From contig NZ_CP109132.1 in assembly GCF_035918015.1 (NCBI RefSeq), forward strand, positions 4,278,001 to 4,342,000: a DNA stretch of 64,000 nucleotides, in the 5' to 3' direction. The notes under the pieces are model-generated. The model was given only the letters and a program-made list of their open reading frames with translations, was not told where the DNA came from and made no database searches. Each line of letters opens with the position of its first letter. Within the stretch, counting starts at the first letter, position 1. A program made the position numbers and the translations under genes. This document shows, piece after piece, positions 60,521 to 64,000 of the stretch. Source of the stretch: Streptomyces sp. NBC_01754 (lineage in GTDB: Bacteria > Actinomycetota > Actinomycetes > Streptomycetales > Streptomycetaceae).

Positions 60521-62188
60521 TCAGACCCCTGCGGGCTCCTTGGCCGGGGAGCCGCCGGAGTCACCCGTGTCACCGGAGCCGCTTGAGCTGCCGGAACCGC
60601 CGGAACCGCCGGAACCGCCGGAATCGTCCGGACCGCCGGTCTCGCCGGTCTCGCCGGTCTCGCCGGTCCGGCCCGAGCCGGATGCGGGGCCGTCGGTGAC
60701 GGGGGCCGCGGCCGGGGCGGGTTCCTGGGAGGCGTTGAACTCCTCCAGCAGAGAGGCGCTGAAGCCGAAGAAGTACGTGGCGACGAATCCCGCGACGTAG
60801 CCGGCCAGCAGGCCGCCCCCGTAGATCGCGACCGTCGTGCCGAGGCCGTGGTTGCCGTCCAGGAGCGGGAACAGGGCCCAGCCGGACGGGCCGATGGCCG
60901 TGGAGCCGACCGAGTCACCGAGCTGGTTGAACAGGCCCACGAAGCCGCCGCCGAACGCGCCGCCCACACAGGCCGTGACGAACGGGCGGCCCAGAGGGAG
61001 CGAGACGCCGTAGATCAGCGGCTCACCGACACCCAGCAGGCCCGCGGGCATGGCGGACCTGATGGTCTTGCGGATCGACTCGTTACGGGGGAGGCGCAGG
61101 TAGACCGCGGCCGCCGCGCCGACCTGGCCGGCCCCGGCCATCGCGAGGATGGGGAGCAGGACCGTGAAGCCCTGCTGCTCGATCAGTGTGGTGTGGATCG
61201 GGATGAGGGCCTGGTGCAGGCCCAGCATCACCAGCGGCAGGAAGAAGCCGCCGAGCAGGAAGCCCGCCCCCGCGCCGCCCGTGGAGAGCAGCCGGTCGGC
61301 GAACGTACCGATGGCGGAGGAGACCTCACCGGCCACGTACATCAGGCCGAAGATCGTGACGAGGCCGGAGACCAGGACGGTCAGGGTCGGGGTGACCAGG
61401 ACGTCCAGGGCTTCCGGCACCCAGCGGCGGCACCACCTCTCGACGTACACCGCGAGGACCGCCGCGCCCAGGGCGCCGAGGACGCCGCCCTGGCCCGGGG
61501 CGAGGGTCTGGCCGAAGGCGTCGATGTTCGCGACGCCCGGGAAGACGATGATCGCCGCGACCGCGCCGCCGAGGATCGGTGTGCCGCCGAACTCCTTCGC
61601 GGTGTTGTAGCCGACGAAGACCGCGATCAGTGCCATGAAGCCCGAGGCCATCGCGGCGAGCGCGGGGGTGACGGCCGGCAGCCGTCCCAGGTTCACCAGC
61701 AGGCCGTTGAGCCCGGCGATGATGCCGCAGCCGATCAGGGCGGGGATCAGCGGGACGAAGATGTCGGCGATCCGCCGCAGGAACAGCTTGAACGGGGTGG
61801 CGTTCTTCGCCTTCTGCTCGGCTTTGATGGCCGCGCCCTGGGCGGCCGGCTCCTGCGCGGAGACGGCCGCGGCGGCCGACGCGTCCGGGGCGGTGTCGGT
61901 GGGGGCGGGTCCGGGGGCCGAGTCGCGGCCCTCCTCGACGAGGCGCTCGAACTCCGGGGTGACCCGGGCGACGGTGCCCGGGCCGAGGACGATCTGGTAG
62001 GTGTCGTCCTCGACCACACCCATGACGGAGGGAAGGGCCTTCAGGGCCTCGTCGTCGACGAGGGAACGGTCGCGCAGGCCGAGCCGGAGCCGGGTCATGC
62101 AGTGGGCGATCGAGCCGACGTTCGCCGCGCCACCGACGAGCGGAAGGATCGCGGCCGCGGTGGCGCGGTTCTTGTCTTCAGTAGCCAT
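60521..62188 (-). CDS. murP: PTS EIIBC component, N-acetylmuramic acid type
   Basis: 555 residues. EIIB is at the N-terminus, with the phospho-Cys at 30 in SIAHCMTRLRLGLRD. An Ala/Pro linker (about 90-125) leads to the EIIC membrane domain (about 135-480) with the sugar-site motif GLLGVGEPLIYGVSLPLGRP. It takes up and phosphorylates sugar; the murQ gene 44 nt upstream points to MurNAc. The last 60 or so residues are an unusual cytosolic tail of GET and GGS repeats. No EIIA is fused, so a separate one must act. Confidence 0.88.
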   Translation of the reverse strand: MATEDKNRATAAAILPLVGGAANVGSIAHCMTRLRLGLRDRSLVDDEALKALPSVMGVVEDDTYQIVLGPGTVARVTPEFERLVEEGRDSAPGPAPTDTAPDASAAAAVSAQEPAAQGAAIKAEQKAKNATPFKLFLRRIADIFVPLIPALIGCGIIAGLNGLLVNLGRLPAVTPALAAMASGFMALIAVFVGYNTAKEFGGTPILGGAVAAIIVFPGVANIDAFGQTLAPGQGGVLGALGAAVLAVYVERWCRRWVPEALDVLVTPTLTVLVSGLVTIFGLMYVAGEVSSAIGTFADRLLSTGGAGAGFLLGGFFLPLVMLGLHQALIPIHTTLIEQQGFTVLLPILAMAGAGQVGAAAAVYLRLPRNESIRKTIRSAMPAGLLGVGEPLIYGVSLPLGRPFVTACVGGAFGGGFVGLFNQLGDSVGSTAIGPSGWALFPLLDGNHGLGTTVAIYGGGLLAGYVAGFVATYFFGFSASLLEEFNASQEPAPAAAPVTDGPASGSGRTGETGETGETGGPDDSGGSGGSGGSGSSSGSGDTGDSGGSPAKEPAGV

Positions 62189-62232
62189 GGTGCGTGGTGC
62201 CTTGCTGTGCGGGGGCTGGTGCGGGTGGTGCG

Positions 62233-63210
62233 TCAGGTGGTGCGTACGGCCGCGAGGGCGGCACGGAGGTGGCCGTGCGATTCGGTGAGGAGCCGGGAGG
62301 CCGTGGGGCCGTCGACACCGCCCAGGATGGTGAGGACGGCGTCCTTCACCTCGCCGTCGGTGGCGGTGAGCGCCGCCTCGATCTCCTGGTCGGAGGCGCC
62401 GGTGGCGAGGGAGACGATCCGGCGGGAGCGGGCGCGGAGCTTCTCGTTGGAGGCGCGCACGTCGACCATCAGGTTCCCGTAGGTCTTACCCAGCCGGATC
62501 ATCGTGATCGTCGAGATCATGTTGAGGACGAGCTTCTGGGCCGTACCCGCCTTGAGCCGGGTGGAGCCCGTCAGCAGCTCGGCGCCGACGACGATCTCCA
62601 GTCCGTGTTCGGCGGCGGTGCCCAGCGCGGAGTCCGCGTTGCAGGAGAGGCCGAGGGTGAGGGCGCCCAGGGAGCGGGCGTGCTCGACGGCTCCGACCGC
62701 GTACGGGGTGCGGCCGGAGGCGGAGATCCCGACCACCGTGTCGTCGGCGGTGAGGCCCAGTCCGTCCAGGTCGGCGGCGGCCAGCTCCTTGCTGTCCTCG
62801 GCGCCCTCGACGGCGGTGACCATGGCGGAGGGGCCGCCCGCGATCAGGCCGATGACCTCGCAGGGGTCGGTGTTGAAGGTGGGCGGGCACTCGCTGGCGT
62901 CCAGGACGCCGAGGCGGCCCGCGGTGCCGGCGCCCGCGTAGATCAGCCGGCCGCCCCGTGCCATGCGCTCGGCGGTGGCGTCGATCGCGGCGGCGATCAG
63001 CGGGAGGGCCCGGGCGACGGCGGTGGGGACGGTGCTGTCCTCGCCGTTCATGATGCGGGCTATCTCCGCCGTGGGGAGCTGGTCGATCTCGGCGAGCTCC
63101 GGGCGGAACGCCTCGGTGGTCAGGGTGGCGAGCTGGGCGCGCAGTTCGCCGTAGCCGTCGGAGGTGGCGGCGTCGGTGTCGGCGGCGTTGGCGTCGGCGG
63201 TGGAGGTCAT
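62233..63210 (-). CDS. murQ: N-acetylmuramic acid 6-phosphate etherase
   Basis: 325 residues from ATG 63210 (GTG 63237 possible). It cleaves the lactyl ether of MurNAc-6-P to GlcNAc-6-P and D-lactate. SIS-domain sugar-phosphate motifs: LIYAGAGTAGRLGVLDASEC, GISASGRTPYAVGAVEHARS, and the catalytic region GSTRLKAGTAQKLVLNMIST. The product, GlcNAc-6-P, is the substrate of nagA about 30 kb away in this window, so the two clusters form one recycling route. Confidence 0.95.
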   Translation of the reverse strand: MTSTADANAADTDAATSDGYGELRAQLATLTTEAFRPELAEIDQLPTAEIARIMNGEDSTVPTAVARALPLIAAAIDATAERMARGGRLIYAGAGTAGRLGVLDASECPPTFNTDPCEVIGLIAGGPSAMVTAVEGAEDSKELAAADLDGLGLTADDTVVGISASGRTPYAVGAVEHARSLGALTLGLSCNADSALGTAAEHGLEIVVGAELLTGSTRLKAGTAQKLVLNMISTITMIRLGKTYGNLMVDVRASNEKLRARSRRIVSLATGASDQEIEAALTATDGEVKDAVLTILGGVDGPTASRLLTESHGHLRAALAAVRTT

Positions 63211-63296
63211 GGACGGTGGCTCTGCTTTCTCGTTCACGTCACGTGCGGGGTGCGTGTGCGTGCGGGCGGCCCGGAGTTCGCGTGGGCGCGGCGACG

Positions 63297-64000
63297 TCAG
63301 CGGCTGCGGGGGTTGCGGCGGTGCGCGAGTGCCTCGTACGAGGCGGACAGCGCGGGCGCGGCCGTCTCGTAGGTGCGCTGGGCGACTCCTATGAACAGGC
63401 AGTCCACGACCAGCAGCTGACTCGTGCGGCTGGACATGGCGGCGGGCCGCAGCTCGCTCTCCCGGGCGGTCGAGGTGGTCAGGATGTGGTCGGCGTACTG
63501 CGTGACCGGACCGTCCGGGCGGCCGGTGATCGCGATCGTCGTCGCGCCGTGGTCGAAGGCCACCCGCAGTGGCTCTATGACGTCGCCGGTGGAACCGGAG
63601 TGGGTGATGGCGATGGCCACGTCCCCCGAGCGGAGCTGCACCGCGTTGGTCACGGCGAGGTGCGGGTCCGTGTGGGCATGGGCTATCAGGCCGATGCGGA
63701 GCAGCTTCTGCGCCAGGTCCTGGCCGACCAGGGAGGAGGCGCCGACACCGTAGACGTCGATGCGGCGGGCGGTCGCGGCGGCGGACACGGCGGCGCCGAG
63801 CTGGACGGTGTCGAGTCCGGCGGCGGTGTCGGCGAGGGTCTGCTGCTCGTCGTAGGCGAGCTTGGAGACGACGTCGGCGATCGGGTCGTCGACGGCGATG
63901 TCCGCCGTGACGGCGGGCGCCCGGCCGGACTGCTGGTGGGCGGCGAGTCCGGCGAGGGCCAGGCGCAGATCGCGGTAGCCCGGGTATCCCAGGAGGCGGG
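63297..64000 (-). CDS. RpiR/MurR-like regulator (5' end outside window)
   Basis: About 234 residues of the C-terminal part. The right edge begins within the DNA-binding domain (LLGYPGYRDLRLALAGLAAH, the end of an HTH_6 domain). The SIS domain follows (YGVGASSLVGQDLAQKLLRI, AITHSGSTGDVIEPLRVAFD, AITGRPDGPVTQYADHIL), which senses sugar phosphates such as MurNAc-6-P. It lies 86 nt upstream of murQ on the same strand and should regulate murQ-murP. Confidence 0.9.
   Translation of the reverse strand, partial: RLLGYPGYRDLRLALAGLAAHQQSGRAPAVTADIAVDDPIADVVSKLAYDEQQTLADTAAGLDTVQLGAAVSAAATARRIDVYGVGASSLVGQDLAQKLLRIGLIAHAHTDPHLAVTNAVQLRSGDVAIAITHSGSTGDVIEPLRVAFDHGATTIAITGRPDGPVTQYADHILTTSTARESELRPAAMSSRTSQLLVVDCLFIGVAQRTYETAAPALSASYEALAHRRNPRSR

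Overview
The window is high-GC actinobacterial chromosome, almost certainly Streptomyces. The GC content is near 70% with strong third-position bias, GTG starts are common, and several genes look leaderless (TANNNT about 6-7 nt before the start). The central gene order cdgB / pfkB-nagA-nagK / otsB-otsA / thrC / cold-shock / groEL2 / GH9 cellulase / mur genes matches what I remember of the S. coelicolor core genome. I saw no rRNA, tRNA or CRISPR.

1-7.6 kb: a minus-strand catabolic operon. It encodes an IlvD/Edd-type dehydratase, a complete NMT1/taurine-type ABC importer and an FAD oxidoreductase, and faces a divergent PcaR-like IclR regulator. The substrate is unknown. 7.8-11.8 kb: an overlapping three-gene operon encoding a membrane TIR protein, a TIR-TIR-GUN4-like protein and a membrane SPFH/vault-like protein. 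I know of no described system with this composition, and it is the best candidate here for something new. 12-17.2 kb: GNAT enzymes, a truncated TrmO/TsaA-like gene, an APH(6)-type kinase and MgtE.

17.1-22.9 kb: a small integrated element inserted into the 3' part of a GNAT acetyltransferase gene; the displaced original 3' end is still visible at 22918-23037. The cargo is a graspetide locus in TgmABC/fuscimiditide style (precursor, ATP-grasp ligase, PIMT-like methyltransferase), with an XRE regulator and its usual small companions. The serine integrase has decayed through two frameshifts and a truncation.

23-43.3 kb: housekeeping and metabolism. This includes pentapeptide-like, TerD, ArfB and flavin-reductase proteins; CdgB (diguanylate cyclase with a BldD-like box upstream); a GlcNAc catabolic set with two DasR dre-like sites; trehalose synthesis (otsB/otsA); GpgS-like; SAM riboswitch-thrC-MoaD-like; a cold-shock protein; and groEL2 under two CIRCE elements.

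43.3-64 kb: a GH9 cellulase behind two CebR-type boxes, HTH and PadR regulators, small proteins, a secreted DNRLRE/LamG protein, a 2000-residue RHS/YD-repeat polymorphic toxin with an HExxH-bearing tail followed by an overlapping lipoprotein (candidate immunity), and a MurNAc recycling cluster (murP, murQ, murR-like) that runs off the right edge.
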